Source: an uncultured Prevotella sp.
Lineage (GTDB): Bacteria > Bacteroidota > Bacteroidia > Bacteroidales > Bacteroidaceae
DNA length: 64,000 bases
Direction: 5' to 3'
NCBI GenBank assembly: GCA_900543585.1
Contig: UQRP01000001.1
Coordinates: 62,001-126,000, forward strand
The position numbers and the translations under genes were made by a program. The notes under the pieces were generated by a model. The model made no database searches. It had not been told where the DNA came from and saw only the letters and a program-made list of their open reading frames with translations. Below are positions 9,120-17,788 of the stretch, piece by piece; position 1 is the first letter of the stretch; each line of letters starts with the position of its first letter.

Positions 9120-9154
9120 AATCATTTATTATTATAGCCATCGTTAAAAGGTTG

Positions 9155-9190
9155 AAAAAGGGCGTGCAGTGATGATTGCACGCCCTTTTT
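9155..9190. terminator. Bidirectional terminator between lolA-like and thiL
   Basis: A 14-bp perfect stem including the A/T tails (AAAAAGGGCGTGCA 9155-9168, TGCACGCCCTTTTT 9177-9190) with an 8-nt loop serves the plus-strand LolA-like gene and the convergent minus-strand operon that ends with thiL. Confidence 0.9.
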
Positions 9191-9204
9191 CTATGGTTTT
9201 TGTA

Positions 9205-10320
9205 TTATTTCAGTGGATTCCAGCCTTGTGCCGTGATGTCGAATTCCTTAGCATCGCCTCTTGATATCAGCCGGCATCCTAACTCTTCCTTGGTAATGTA
9301 ACCAATCTGGTGAATACCTTGGCTTTCCAGAGAGTCGAGTTTGTCGTGGTCACCGATGGGGCACGTAAAGAGCAACTCATAATCTTCACCGCCATTCATA
9401 GCACAGGTGGTGACATTCATGTTGAACTCTTCGGCGGCTACAGCAGTCTGATAGTCAATAGGGATGTTCTTCTCGTAGATTCTGCAACCGCAGTGGCTCT
9501 GGTGACAGATATGCAGCAACTCTGAACTCAGACCGTCGGAGATATCCATCATAGCTGTGGGGCGGATGTTGTTCTCTTTAAGCAACTTGATGATGTCACC
9601 TCTGGCTTCCGGCCGCAATTGCCGTTGTAACAGATATTCTTTACCGGCAAAGTCAGGCTGGAAGTCGATGTATTTCATTCCCTCCTCCTGTAAGTGCTTC
9701 ACGAGTCCTTCGTTGCCTTCTTTCTGAGCTTTCCGAATCTTGGCGTTGATGCTGTCTATCTGTTGGTAGTAGACGCTCTTCTCTCGCTCCAAGAGTTGTA
9801 GGCCCATGTAAGACGCGCCGAGGTCTCCGCTGACACAGACAAGGTCCGTCTCATTGGCCCCGCTACGGTACACGATATCTTCCTTGGCAGCCTCTCCTAT
9901 GCAGGTGATGCTGATGGCCAGTCCTGTCATAGACGAACAAGTGTCGCCACCAACGATATCTACGTTCCATTTGTCACAAGCCTGTCGCAGACCGTTGTAG
10001 AAGTCATCAAGGTCTTCTACCTTGAAGCGCTTGCCCAATGCAATGCTGACAAGCATCTGGAGTGGTGTGCCGTTCATGGCAAAGATGTCACTGATGTTCA
10101 CCATTGCACTCTTATAGCCTAACTGGGCCATGTCGTTATAGGTGAGATCGAAATGTACGCCTTCCATGAGCATATCTGTGGTGACCAAGACTTCCTTGTC
10201 AGGGTAGAACAATACCGTGCAGTCGTCGCCAACACCTTTCAGTGTAGACTCGTTTTTAGGCTTGATATCGTTAGTGAGCCGGCGAATGAGTCCAAATTCT
10301 CCTAATTCTTTTATTTCCAT
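9205..10320 (-). CDS. thiL: Thiamine-monophosphate kinase
   Basis: ThiL phosphorylates thiamine monophosphate to thiamine diphosphate with ATP, the last step of cofactor synthesis. The N-terminal ATP/Mg site is GVGDDCTVL (about 29-37) and VTTDMLMEGVHFD, and later motifs are DIVGGDTCSS and AMMDISDGLSSELLHI. At 371 residues it is longer than the 320-350 usual for the family. The excess is a Lys/Glu/Gln-rich insertion at about 185-225, between the GDLGASYMGL and ARGDIIKLL segments. It is the last gene of the minus-strand operon, 7 bp after punA. Confidence 0.93.
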   Translation of the reverse strand: MEIKELGEFGLIRRLTNDIKPKNESTLKGVGDDCTVLFYPDKEVLVTTDMLMEGVHFDLTYNDMAQLGYKSAMVNISDIFAMNGTPLQMLVSIALGKRFKVEDLDDFYNGLRQACDKWNVDIVGGDTCSSMTGLAISITCIGEAAKEDIVYRSGANETDLVCVSGDLGASYMGLQLLEREKSVYYQQIDSINAKIRKAQKEGNEGLVKHLQEEGMKYIDFQPDFAGKEYLLQRQLRPEARGDIIKLLKENNIRPTAMMDISDGLSSELLHICHQSHCGCRIYEKNIPIDYQTAVAAEEFNMNVTTCAMNGGEDYELLFTCPIGDHDKLDSLESQGIHQIGYITKEELGCRLISRGDAKEFDITAQGWNPLK

Positions 10321-10327
10321 TTTTTTT

Positions 10328-11140
10328 TTACTTCGACCTGAGTATCATTTCTCGGAATATCTCTGTCATCAGCGGCTGTGAGGCGTTGGCAGCCTTCTGA
10401 ACTTCCTCATGGCTGACCTTCACGGGCACATCAAAGCCTCCTAAGTCAGTGATAACGCTGATGCCAAAGACTTTCATTCCGCAGTGGCGAGCGACAATAA
10501 CCTCAGGCACCGTGCTCATTCCCACTGCACTGCCGCCGAGAATGCGGTACATGCGATATTCAGCAGGCGTCTCAAAGGTCGGTCCTTGCACACCCACATA
10601 GACGCCATGAACAACTTTGATACCCTTCTCTTTGGCTATCTCGTCAGCGAGGTCGCGCAGACCTTTGTCATAGGCCTCGTGCATATCCGGGAAACGAGGA
10701 CCAGTGGGGAAATTCTTGCCATGGAGAGGGTGCTCGGGGAAGAAATTGATATGGTCATCGATAATCATCAGGTCACCAATCTTGAAGCTGGGGTTCATTC
10801 CGCCAGAGGCATTGCTGACAAAGAGTGTCTTGATGCCTAATTCGTACATGACACGGATGGGGAAGGTCACTTCTTTCATGGTATAGCCCTCATAATAATG
10901 GAAGCGGCCATCCATAGCCATGATGTCCTTTCCACCGAGCTTGCCGAAGATGAGCTTACCGGCGTGCCCCTCCACGGTAGAGACCGGGAAGTTGGGGATA
11001 TCTTTGTAAGGAAACTCTGTAGTGTCAGTTATCTCTGAAGCTAATTGTCCCAGGCCTGTGCCCAGAATGATGGCCGTCGTGGGATGAGCGGGCATCCTTG
11101 ACCTTAGCCAGGATGCTGTTTCTTGAATTTTTTCGTACAT
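10328..11140 (-). CDS. punA: Purine-nucleoside phosphorylase (type I, trimeric)
   Basis: The enzyme splits purine nucleosides with phosphate into base and (deoxy)ribose 1-phosphate in purine salvage. The 270 residues match the PNP-I/PunA family. ILGTGLGQLA at 25-34 is the phosphate loop, VEGHAGKLIFG carries the conserved His, and SNASGGMN and GVQGPTFETPAE form the base site. STVPEVIVARHCGM and VITDLGG lie near the C-terminus. Its 5' end overlaps the 3' end of lpxK by 116 bp in another frame. The N-terminal helix is needed by the family, so the ATG at 11140 is kept. It is part of the long minus-strand operon. Confidence 0.93.
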   Translation of the reverse strand: MYEKIQETASWLRSRMPAHPTTAIILGTGLGQLASEITDTTEFPYKDIPNFPVSTVEGHAGKLIFGKLGGKDIMAMDGRFHYYEGYTMKEVTFPIRVMYELGIKTLFVSNASGGMNPSFKIGDLMIIDDHINFFPEHPLHGKNFPTGPRFPDMHEAYDKGLRDLADEIAKEKGIKVVHGVYVGVQGPTFETPAEYRMYRILGGSAVGMSTVPEVIVARHCGMKVFGISVITDLGGFDVPVKVSHEEVQKAANASQPLMTEIFREMILRSK

Positions 11141-12200
11141 AGCTTAATATCTTATTATTGAAAATTTCTTCTTGTTCCTGCATGAATCTCACCTTTATAG
11201 GCAGTACGTAGAGGTTGTCACGGACCTCTTGGCTCAGCCCTTCGAGTTGGAGCAATCTTGTAGAGTCTTTCTCGGTAGTCAGGATAATCTTTGGTGAGGC
11301 TACTTCTGCAAAAGTCTCGTTTATCCTTGCGACATCTTTTGCCAGGAAATTATGATGGTCGCTGAAGGTCAGTGGTGTCAAAGAACGGCACTTGCCCTTG
11401 AGGTCATTAGCCATCTCTTCCGGCGACGCAATGCCGGTGAGGAGAAGGACATTCTTCGGTTTGAGCTCTGCTGTTTGTAGCTTGAGACTTCTGTCCTTGA
11501 ACAACGGGTATGGAAAGTCATAGTCCATTGTGGTGAAGTAGAGCATCTGATAAGGATAAAGGTTCATAGCCTTTGTCAGTACGCGAATGTCCATTGGCTT
11601 CATGTCGTGTGGACATTTAGTGATGATGACAAAGTCAGCGCGGTTCTTTCCGCTCAGAGGCTCGCGAAGTCGGCCGGCAGGCAGGAGCTTGTCGTAGATA
11701 ATGAGCCGATGATAATCAACGAGCAGAATGTTGATGCCGGGTTTGACATAACGATGCTGGAAGGCATCGTCGAGCAAGATAACCTCCACATCTTTGGAGG
11801 CCTCGTCATGGGTAAGCCGGTCAATACCCTCACGGCGGTCAGCGTCGACGGCGACATAGATGTTGGGAAACTTCTTCTTTATCTGGTACGGTTCATCGCC
11901 TATCTCCTTCGCTGTGGCAGTGTCGTCAGCCAGGATATATCCCTTCGTCTTCCGTTTATAGCCACGAGATAGGACAGCCACCTTGGCAGTATTGCTAAGC
12001 AGTCTGACGAGGTATTCCACATGTGGTGTTTTCCCTGTCCCGCCTACGGTAATGTTTCCTACCGAGATGACAGGTATGTCGTAAGCCTGCTGAGGCAGCA
12101 AGCCCATATCAAAGAGCCTGTTGCGAAAGCAGACGCCAAAGCCATAGATCCAGCTCAGTGGCAGAAGGCTTTCGTGTATCTTTATCAGATCTCCCTCCAT
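11025..12200 (-). CDS. lpxK: Tetraacyldisaccharide 4'-kinase
   Basis: LpxK adds the 4'-phosphate to the lipid A disaccharide precursor at the inner membrane. The P-loop is SVGNITVGGTGKTPH (about 46-60), preceded by the hydrophobic N-terminal segment that anchors the protein. Further conserved pieces are LSRGYKRKTKGY, GDEPYQIKKKFP, VILLDDAFQHRYV and VDYHRLI...LLPAGRLREP. The ATG follows the TAG of sppA with no gap, so translation is probably coupled. The 391 residues include a basic, His-rich C-terminal tail (RSSHDGHHSGHRPG) that overlaps punA by 116 bp, unusual for neighbours in different frames. Confidence 0.93.
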   Translation of the reverse strand: MEGDLIKIHESLLPLSWIYGFGVCFRNRLFDMGLLPQQAYDIPVISVGNITVGGTGKTPHVEYLVRLLSNTAKVAVLSRGYKRKTKGYILADDTATAKEIGDEPYQIKKKFPNIYVAVDADRREGIDRLTHDEASKDVEVILLDDAFQHRYVKPGINILLVDYHRLIIYDKLLPAGRLREPLSGKNRADFVIITKCPHDMKPMDIRVLTKAMNLYPYQMLYFTTMDYDFPYPLFKDRSLKLQTAELKPKNVLLLTGIASPEEMANDLKGKCRSLTPLTFSDHHNFLAKDVARINETFAEVASPKIILTTEKDSTRLLQLEGLSQEVRDNLYVLPIKVRFMQEQEEIFNNKILSYVRKNSRNSILAKVKDARSSHDGHHSGHRPGTISFRDN

Positions 12201-13991
12201 CTACTTATTATATATGATATTAAAAGGCATGAGAGTCTGGACGTGGTCCATGCTGTTGATGATTCGCATCGTCATGAATGGAACATAATACTGTCCAAGA
12301 GTCAGCCGTAGTTGGTCGTTGAGGTATTTATCTTTGTTGGTCGTGTCCATGAGTAGTTGTTCTATGAAACTTTTCTCTTCAGGATACGCCACTGTATGAT
12401 AATCTGAGAGTTTTGCAAGACTTGCAGCCTTCGCTACAGCCTCGTCGGTGCCGCCGAGCGCATCAACCAATTTCAGCTTCAGTGCATCTTCTCCCGTGAA
12501 GACATGTCCTTGGGCACGCTCCTCGACGGCTTGCATAGAGAGATGACGGCCCTGCGCCACACGTGACTTGAAGAGGGTATATCCATTGTTGATATACGCC
12601 TGTATCTTGTTGGACTGCTCCGGGGTTAGCGATGCCGTTAGCAGTCCAAAGTAGTTAGACATCATCGTAGCGTTGCGGTTTGTCTTCACCTCGTCAAACT
12701 TCACGCCAAGTTTCTCAGCCAGTCCGGTACCATCAGGGAAGGCACCATAGATTCCGATAGAGCCGGTGATAGTGGCTGGGTCAGCGTAGATATAGTTAGC
12801 CCCGCTGCTGATGTAGTAGCCACCCGAAGCAGCATAACCACTCATAGAAACGACAACGGGCTTGACCTTTTTGAGATTCTCTATGGCATGCCAGATCTGC
12901 TCGGAAGCATAGGCTGAGCCGCCGGGAGAGTTGACACGCAAAACAACAGCCTTGACATCATCGTCGTCGGCAAGGTCGGCAAGGTCCTTACAGACTTCGT
13001 CGCTGGCAATGAACTTCATCCCTTGCATGGCATTCTGAGGAGGAACCTCGCTCACAATGACACCAGAAGCATAGTAGACGGCTATGGCATCGCCTGAGTC
13101 GTCGGTATCAACACCCTTCATGTCCTCAACGGTGGCTTGGGGAATATCGTCATCTTCTTTTAAGCCCAATTTCTTCATGATAACTTTCTGTATCTCATCG
13201 TTATAGAGGACGCCATCTATCATCTTGTATTTCACAAGATTTTTAGTGCTTTCTAAAGAGATGACGCGATCAGCGTAGGCATTGAGCGAATCTTTGCTGA
13301 TGTTGCGACTTTTAGCCACCGCCTCCGTGATGGTGTTCCACCATTGCCCAAGATACTGCTCAGCCTGTTGACGACTGGGCTCGCTCATATGCTCCTCCGT
13401 CAGCATCTCTGTAGCGCTTTTATATTTGCCGCATTTGAAGCTATAGTATTTTATCCCCACTTTTGCCAGCATGTCTTTGACAAAATAGAGCTGGGCGCCC
13501 AAACCTTGCCAGTTGATGGACCCCTGTGGGTTTAAATATAATTTGTCGGCTACAGAAGCAACATAGTAGCAACCGGTGCTGAAGCCTTCGCCATATGCGA
13601 TAATCCACTTCCCAGACTTCTTGAAGTCTGTCAGCGCTCTGCGCATCTCCTGCAACTGTGCCAGATCACCGTCAATGCCACCGCCTTCGATGAGAATACC
13701 TCTTATCTTATCAGACTTCTTCGCTTTCTGAATAGCAGACAGCGTCTCGGCAAGACCGAGATGATTGCCTTCCTGCCCTTGCAGCATCTCTAAAGGAGAA
13801 GCAGACGAGGCTTGCTCCTCTAATATCCCATCAAGGTTTAATACGAGGACACTGCCATCCTTGACTTCTGTGGTAGAACTTGCAGAAATGGCCATTCCTA
13901 AAATACCAATCAAGCTGATGATGCCGGCTGCGATGCAGAAAAGGACCATGCCCACAAAAGTTGCAAAGACGTTGCTCTGGAAATTTTTCAT
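12201..13991 (-). CDS. sppA: Signal peptide peptidase SppA (67-kDa type)
   Basis: SppA degrades cleaved signal peptides in the membrane. The 596 residues match the long, tandem-domain form (S49 family). There is one N-terminal membrane span (about 9-36). The catalytic lysine is in CGKYKSATEML near residue 205 of the first domain. The nucleophile serine is in SMSGYAASGGYY, followed by ADPATITGSIGIYG, in the second. The gene lies 52 bp after DUF2461 and abuts lpxK. Confidence 0.93.
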   Translation of the reverse strand: MKNFQSNVFATFVGMVLFCIAAGIISLIGILGMAISASSTTEVKDGSVLVLNLDGILEEQASSASPLEMLQGQEGNHLGLAETLSAIQKAKKSDKIRGILIEGGGIDGDLAQLQEMRRALTDFKKSGKWIIAYGEGFSTGCYYVASVADKLYLNPQGSINWQGLGAQLYFVKDMLAKVGIKYYSFKCGKYKSATEMLTEEHMSEPSRQQAEQYLGQWWNTITEAVAKSRNISKDSLNAYADRVISLESTKNLVKYKMIDGVLYNDEIQKVIMKKLGLKEDDDIPQATVEDMKGVDTDDSGDAIAVYYASGVIVSEVPPQNAMQGMKFIASDEVCKDLADLADDDDVKAVVLRVNSPGGSAYASEQIWHAIENLKKVKPVVVSMSGYAASGGYYISSGANYIYADPATITGSIGIYGAFPDGTGLAEKLGVKFDEVKTNRNATMMSNYFGLLTASLTPEQSNKIQAYINNGYTLFKSRVAQGRHLSMQAVEERAQGHVFTGEDALKLKLVDALGGTDEAVAKAASLAKLSDYHTVAYPEEKSFIEQLLMDTTNKDKYLNDQLRLTLGQYYVPFMTMRIINSMDHVQTLMPFNIIYNK

Positions 13992-14043
13992 TGTCGTTGT
14001 TATTTAGCGGTTATCTTAGATGTCTTATTGGTGATGGAAAATC

Positions 14044-14757
14044 CTATTCGTAGTCGTCGATGACGCTATTGACGAAATCCATCATAGGCTTAGCAACTTT
14101 GAGAATATCAGCAGCCTTCTCTGCCCAGTCTTGCTGTGAGAAGAAGTCTTCGTCAAGACAGTGCCAAGCGCAGTAATCTTTCATCTTCAGATAGTTTAGG
14201 AACTCATAGTCTTTTGGAAAGTCCTTAGGAGCTTTCTTCTGACAGCCTAAGCCAAAACCTTTAGGGTCTACATTCTCCTCATCTTCCCATCTCGACTCGT
14301 TGGGTCGGCCAAAGAGGTTGATGAAAGCCTTGTTCTCCACACATTTGCGCCAGTCATCGATATTCCCCATGATCTCATTGCGTGTTGAGGTGAGGATGTT
14401 CGTTGGCAGCCAATAGCTTCCAACGGCGATGAGGCAATGCCCGGGTTGCAGGTGCAGATAGTATCCGCCGCGCAGAGCTTTCTTGCCATGGGCACATACG
14501 TATGCTCCGAAGTGGCGTTTGTATGGTGATTTATCGGGACTGAAACGTATGTCCCGATAAAATCGGTAGCAGCAGTCTTTGGGCGTGAGATGGGCTATCT
14601 CGGGATCGAACTTTGACAATGCAGCGATGAACTCCCCTACCCCGCTCTCGAAATCTGACTTTGCGGCTTGGTATTCATCTTTATGTTCTTGAAACCATGG
14701 CCGGTTGTTGTTGGCCGCCACGGCCGTAAGAAAATCTTTTATCAACTGGTAGTTCAT
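14044..14757 (-). CDS. DUF2461 domain-containing protein (TIGR02453 family)
   Basis: The 237-residue protein belongs to a conserved family of unknown biochemical role. Typical sequence pieces are RPWFQEHKDEYQ near the N-terminus, CCYRFYRDIRFSPDKSPYK near residue 62 and GGYYLHLQPG near 97. There is no signal peptide or membrane span. It lies in the nth-sppA-lpxK-punA-thiL operon, which does not point to one pathway. Confidence 0.88.
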   Translation of the reverse strand: MNYQLIKDFLTAVAANNNRPWFQEHKDEYQAAKSDFESGVGEFIAALSKFDPEIAHLTPKDCCYRFYRDIRFSPDKSPYKRHFGAYVCAHGKKALRGGYYLHLQPGHCLIAVGSYWLPTNILTSTRNEIMGNIDDWRKCVENKAFINLFGRPNESRWEDEENVDPKGFGLGCQKKAPKDFPKDYEFLNYLKMKDYCAWHCLDEDFFSQQDWAEKAADILKVAKPMMDFVNSVIDDYE

Positions 14758-14779
14758 AGAAAATGTCTTGGGTTATTGT

Positions 14780-15433
14780 CTACTTAGACAGTTTGCTGTT
14801 GTCCAAAAGTTTTGGACAAATTTTATCGAATGGGCAGCTCTCGCATTTTGGCTTTGCACTCAGGCAGACGTAGCGTCCGTGGAGGAGCAGCCAATGATGA
14901 GCCCTCGGTATATCTTCCTTGGGTATGCTCTTCTCTAAATATTCTTCCACCTTCTGTGGTGTGTTGGCAGCGGCAGGAACGAGCCCGAGGCGATGTGAGA
15001 CGCGATAGACATGTGTGTCAACAGCCATGACTGCCTTCCCGAACCATACTGCCTGTAAGACGTTAGCGGTCTTACGTCCTACGCCTGGGAGCTTGACAAG
15101 GTCGTTGGTGGTAGAAGGTACCTCACCACCAAAATCGTTGACTATCATCTTGGACATCTCCAATAAGTGGCGGGCCTTACTATTGGGATAGCTGACACTG
15201 TGGATGAACTCTAAAATATCATCGACCTCAGCAGTAGCCATCGTTTGTGCGGTGGGATAACGCTGGAAGAGAGCCGGTGTGACCTCATTGATACGCTTGT
15301 CTGTGCATTGCGCCGACAACAAAGTGGCACACAGCAACTGAAAAGCAGAACCAAAATCCAGTTGGGTGGTAACCTCTGGCTGATTCTTCTTGAAATAGTC
15401 GATGATGTATGTATATCGTTCTTTTCGGTTCAT
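14780..15433 (-). CDS. nth: Endonuclease III
   Basis: Nth is a bifunctional DNA glycosylase/AP lyase that removes oxidised pyrimidines in base excision repair. The 217 residues match the family. The helix-hairpin-helix LPGVGRKTAN (115-124) holds the catalytic Lys121, and the catalytic Asp139 is in AVDTHVYRVSHRLGL. The C-terminal [4Fe-4S] loop is CLSAKPKCESCPFDKIC with C-x6-C-x2-C-x5-C spacing. It is the first gene of the minus-strand operon. A -7 box overlapping an inverted repeat lies about 20 bp upstream. Confidence 0.95.
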   Translation of the reverse strand: MNRKERYTYIIDYFKKNQPEVTTQLDFGSAFQLLCATLLSAQCTDKRINEVTPALFQRYPTAQTMATAEVDDILEFIHSVSYPNSKARHLLEMSKMIVNDFGGEVPSTTNDLVKLPGVGRKTANVLQAVWFGKAVMAVDTHVYRVSHRLGLVPAAANTPQKVEEYLEKSIPKEDIPRAHHWLLLHGRYVCLSAKPKCESCPFDKICPKLLDNSKLSK

Positions 15434-15450
15434 AATCTAAAACTTAACTG

Positions 15451-15482
15451 CAAACTTACGAATTTATTTTCACATTCGTAAG
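15451..15482 (-). promoter_or_regulatory. Promoter of the nth operon with inverted repeat
   Basis: On the minus strand TAAGTTTG (15451-15458) fits the -7 consensus. A perfect 9-bp inverted repeat, CTTACGAAT (15455-15463) and ATTCGTAAG (15474-15482), overlaps the box and extends upstream, as an operator would. Confidence 0.5.
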
Positions 15483-15520
15483 AATAATCCGAAAAGATTG
15501 CAATAAAAAGTAGTTTCCAA

Positions 15521-15559
15521 GAAAAATAAAAAGAGGGACGCACCTCACGGCCGTCCCTC
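15521..15559 (-). terminator. Terminator of the RND efflux-acyltransferase operon
   Basis: On the minus strand an 8-bp G+C-rich stem (15552-15559 with 15533-15540) is followed by TTTTTATTTTTC. It lies about 50 bp after the stop of the LpxA-family gene. Confidence 0.85.
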
Positions 15560-15606
15560 CAAGAATGCTTATTAGATAAGCTGAACTAAAAATGCATAGG
15601 TATGAA

Positions 15607-16389
15607 CTACATTTTTGTTATGATTCCTATCTTCGTGGAGTTCAGGAATTTCACCACATTCTGAATCTCCTTGCTGTCAGGCACCTGCTGTTCTATCTGC
15701 AGGGCAGCGTCAAAGACACTGTTCTGACCATTGAAGACCAGACGGTAAGCATTGGCGATATGCTTCTGAACTTTCTCTTCGATACCGGCAATGCTCATCA
15801 TGGTGCTGTTGACGCCGATGTATTTGTTTGGATCGCAGCCAACGATGACATAGGGCGGTACATCTTTTGAGAAAGTGGTACCAGCCTGAATCATTGCTAA
15901 ATCTCCAACACGAACATGCGGGTTGGCGACCACAGACGTTGAGAAGATAGCTCCCATGCCTATCTCGCATGAGCCAGCAATCTTAGTGCCATAGCCAAAC
16001 ACATTCTTGTCGCCAATGTGTGTGTCGTGGCTGATATGCACACCTTCCATGAAGAAGTTGTCGTTGCCAATGATGGTAGCGTCGCCTTCGTGAGTAGCGC
16101 GGTTGACGACAACATTCTCTCGGAAGATATTGTTGTTGCCGATGATAAGCTCTGAGCGCTCACCATGGAAATTGAAATCCTGGGGCAGTGCTCCCAACAC
16201 AGTACCTTGGTGCACCATGTTGGTATTGCCCATCTTCACACCATTAAGGATGCTCACGAAGGGGTTGATGACGCAGTTGTCGCCAATCTCTACGTAATCC
16301 TCAATATAGACGAAAGGATATATCTTTACGTTGTTGCCAATCTTCGCCTTGGGCGAGATGACAGCTTGCGGACTGATTTGATTTGCCAT
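15607..16389 (-). CDS. LpxA-family acyl-ACP--UDP-N-acetylglucosamine O-acyltransferase
   Basis: The 260-residue protein is a left-handed beta-helix acyltransferase of LpxA length. Hexapeptide repeats fill residues 5-190, and the catalytic His is in HISHDTHIG (His121, aligning with His125 of E. coli LpxA). GALPQDFNFHGE matches the LpxA loop. It would transfer an acyl chain from ACP to a UDP-sugar in lipid A synthesis. Two things differ from a standard lpxA gene. It is not next to lpxD or lpxC-fabZ, and the motif before the active site reads ENVVVNRAT instead of the common E-F-V-T-I-N-R-G-T. It may therefore be a second LpxA paralogue. It follows the efflux outer-membrane gene by 11 bp and shares its terminator. 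Confidence 0.82.
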   Translation of the reverse strand: MANQISPQAVISPKAKIGNNVKIYPFVYIEDYVEIGDNCVINPFVSILNGVKMGNTNMVHQGTVLGALPQDFNFHGERSELIIGNNNIFRENVVVNRATHEGDATIIGNDNFFMEGVHISHDTHIGDKNVFGYGTKIAGSCEIGMGAIFSTSVVANPHVRVGDLAMIQAGTTFSKDVPPYVIVGCDPNKYIGVNSTMMSIAGIEEKVQKHIANAYRLVFNGQNSVFDAALQIEQQVPDSKEIQNVVKFLNSTKIGIITKM

Positions 16390-16400
16390 TTCTCTTCGAT

Positions 16401-17786
16401 TTAATAAGTTCCACCACCTAAAGCTTCGTAGAGGCTTACAACAGCCTGCATCTTGGCGAGGTCGTCGCTGACCTTGGAGAGCTGCACATTGAGCAGGTTG
16501 CTCTCTGCTGTGATGACCTCAAGATACGTGCTGCCGGCACTCGCCATCAAAGCGCGTGTGTCTTCAACATTCTTCTTCAGCACCTCTATCTGCTTAGCTT
16601 CTATCTGGCTCTTCTCTTCAGAGCTGTTGTACTGCACCAGGGCGTTGCTCACCTCAGACCCAGCCTGGAGGATGCTCTGCTGCCAGGTGTTATAGGCCTG
16701 CTGGTAGGTATCTTGTGCCACTTTGAGGTTGGCCGTGAGCTGACCATTCATGAAGATTGGCTGTGTCAGTGCACCGACAGCGGAAGCCAGCCATTTACCG
16801 GGGTTTACCATGCCCGAGCCATTGCTGAAGCCGCCTGTGCCGCTGATTGTGATGCTTGGATAGAACTTGCTACGCGCATTCTCCACCTGATAGAAGCAAC
16901 TGGCGAGATTCATCTCGTTGGCGTGGACATCAGGACGGTTGGCCAACAGATTCATGGGCACACCGACAGCAAGATTGGTGGGGAGCACCTGGCTGTCCAT
17001 ATCTCCGCGAGCTATGGAGTGTACAGGCTCACTGAGGAGAAGGCTCAGAGAGTTCTCGGCCTCACGGATGCCACGCTCCAGCTCCTTCTTCTGTGTCAGT
17101 ACGCTGTAGTAGTTGCTCTCAGCACTCTGTACGGCTGTGGACCGCACACCGGCAATTTCCTGATGCTGGACCTTCATGATGTCCCAAGTCTCCTTGGTGA
17201 GTTTCTCCATGTCGTTGACAATCTGCATCTGCTTGTCGAGTGACAGCAGCGTGTAGTAGAGATTGGCAACATTGGCCACGAGCGATGTCTGCACCGAGCG
17301 CTTGTAATCCTGGCTCTGGAGCAGGACCATTTGCTGGGCACGCTTGGCAGAGGTCAGACCGCCAAAGAGAGACAGATTCCAAGAGGCATTGACAGGGATG
17401 GAATAGCTCTTCGTGGTGACATCATTGAAGCGCGTTATCGTTCCCTGAGGGGTGAACGTAAACTGCGGAATGAAGGCTAACTTGGCAGCCTTGAGCTGCG
17501 CCTCGGCCATGTCTACATTGAGGGCAGCATTGAGCATGTTGGTGTTGTTGTCAATGGCCTTTTGTATGAGCACCTGCAACTGTGGGTCTGTGAAGACCTC
17601 ACGCCACGGCATGCTGCCCAATGACGTCGTATCGGTTACGGCGAGAGTGTCGGTAGCCGAGACAGGGTCGCGGACAAGGCCCTGTGTGTTGACGGCTGAA
17701 CGCTCGTACTTGCCGTAAAGGCTCTTGCAGCCTGTCAGTGACAGGGCTGCAAGACCAACTAATATGATGTTACTATATATTTTCAT
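16401..17786 (-). CDS. RND efflux outer-membrane lipoprotein, TolC/NodT family
   Basis: This is the outer-membrane channel of a tripartite efflux pump. The signal peptide ends in a lipobox, LSLTGC, so Cys20 is probably acylated. Two repeated OEP halves form the beta-barrel and alpha-barrel (461 residues). Typical NodT-family pieces are ANLYYTLLSLDKQ, NLAVGVPMNLLANRPDV and YPSITISGTGGFSNGSG. It starts 2 bp after the inner-membrane pump gene, so coupling is likely. Confidence 0.93.
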   Translation of the reverse strand: MKIYSNIILVGLAALSLTGCKSLYGKYERSAVNTQGLVRDPVSATDTLAVTDTTSLGSMPWREVFTDPQLQVLIQKAIDNNTNMLNAALNVDMAEAQLKAAKLAFIPQFTFTPQGTITRFNDVTTKSYSIPVNASWNLSLFGGLTSAKRAQQMVLLQSQDYKRSVQTSLVANVANLYYTLLSLDKQMQIVNDMEKLTKETWDIMKVQHQEIAGVRSTAVQSAESNYYSVLTQKKELERGIREAENSLSLLLSEPVHSIARGDMDSQVLPTNLAVGVPMNLLANRPDVHANEMNLASCFYQVENARSKFYPSITISGTGGFSNGSGMVNPGKWLASAVGALTQPIFMNGQLTANLKVAQDTYQQAYNTWQQSILQAGSEVSNALVQYNSSEEKSQIEAKQIEVLKKNVEDTRALMASAGSTYLEVITAESNLLNVQLSKVSDDLAKMQAVVSLYEALGGGTY

Positions 17787-17788
17787 CT

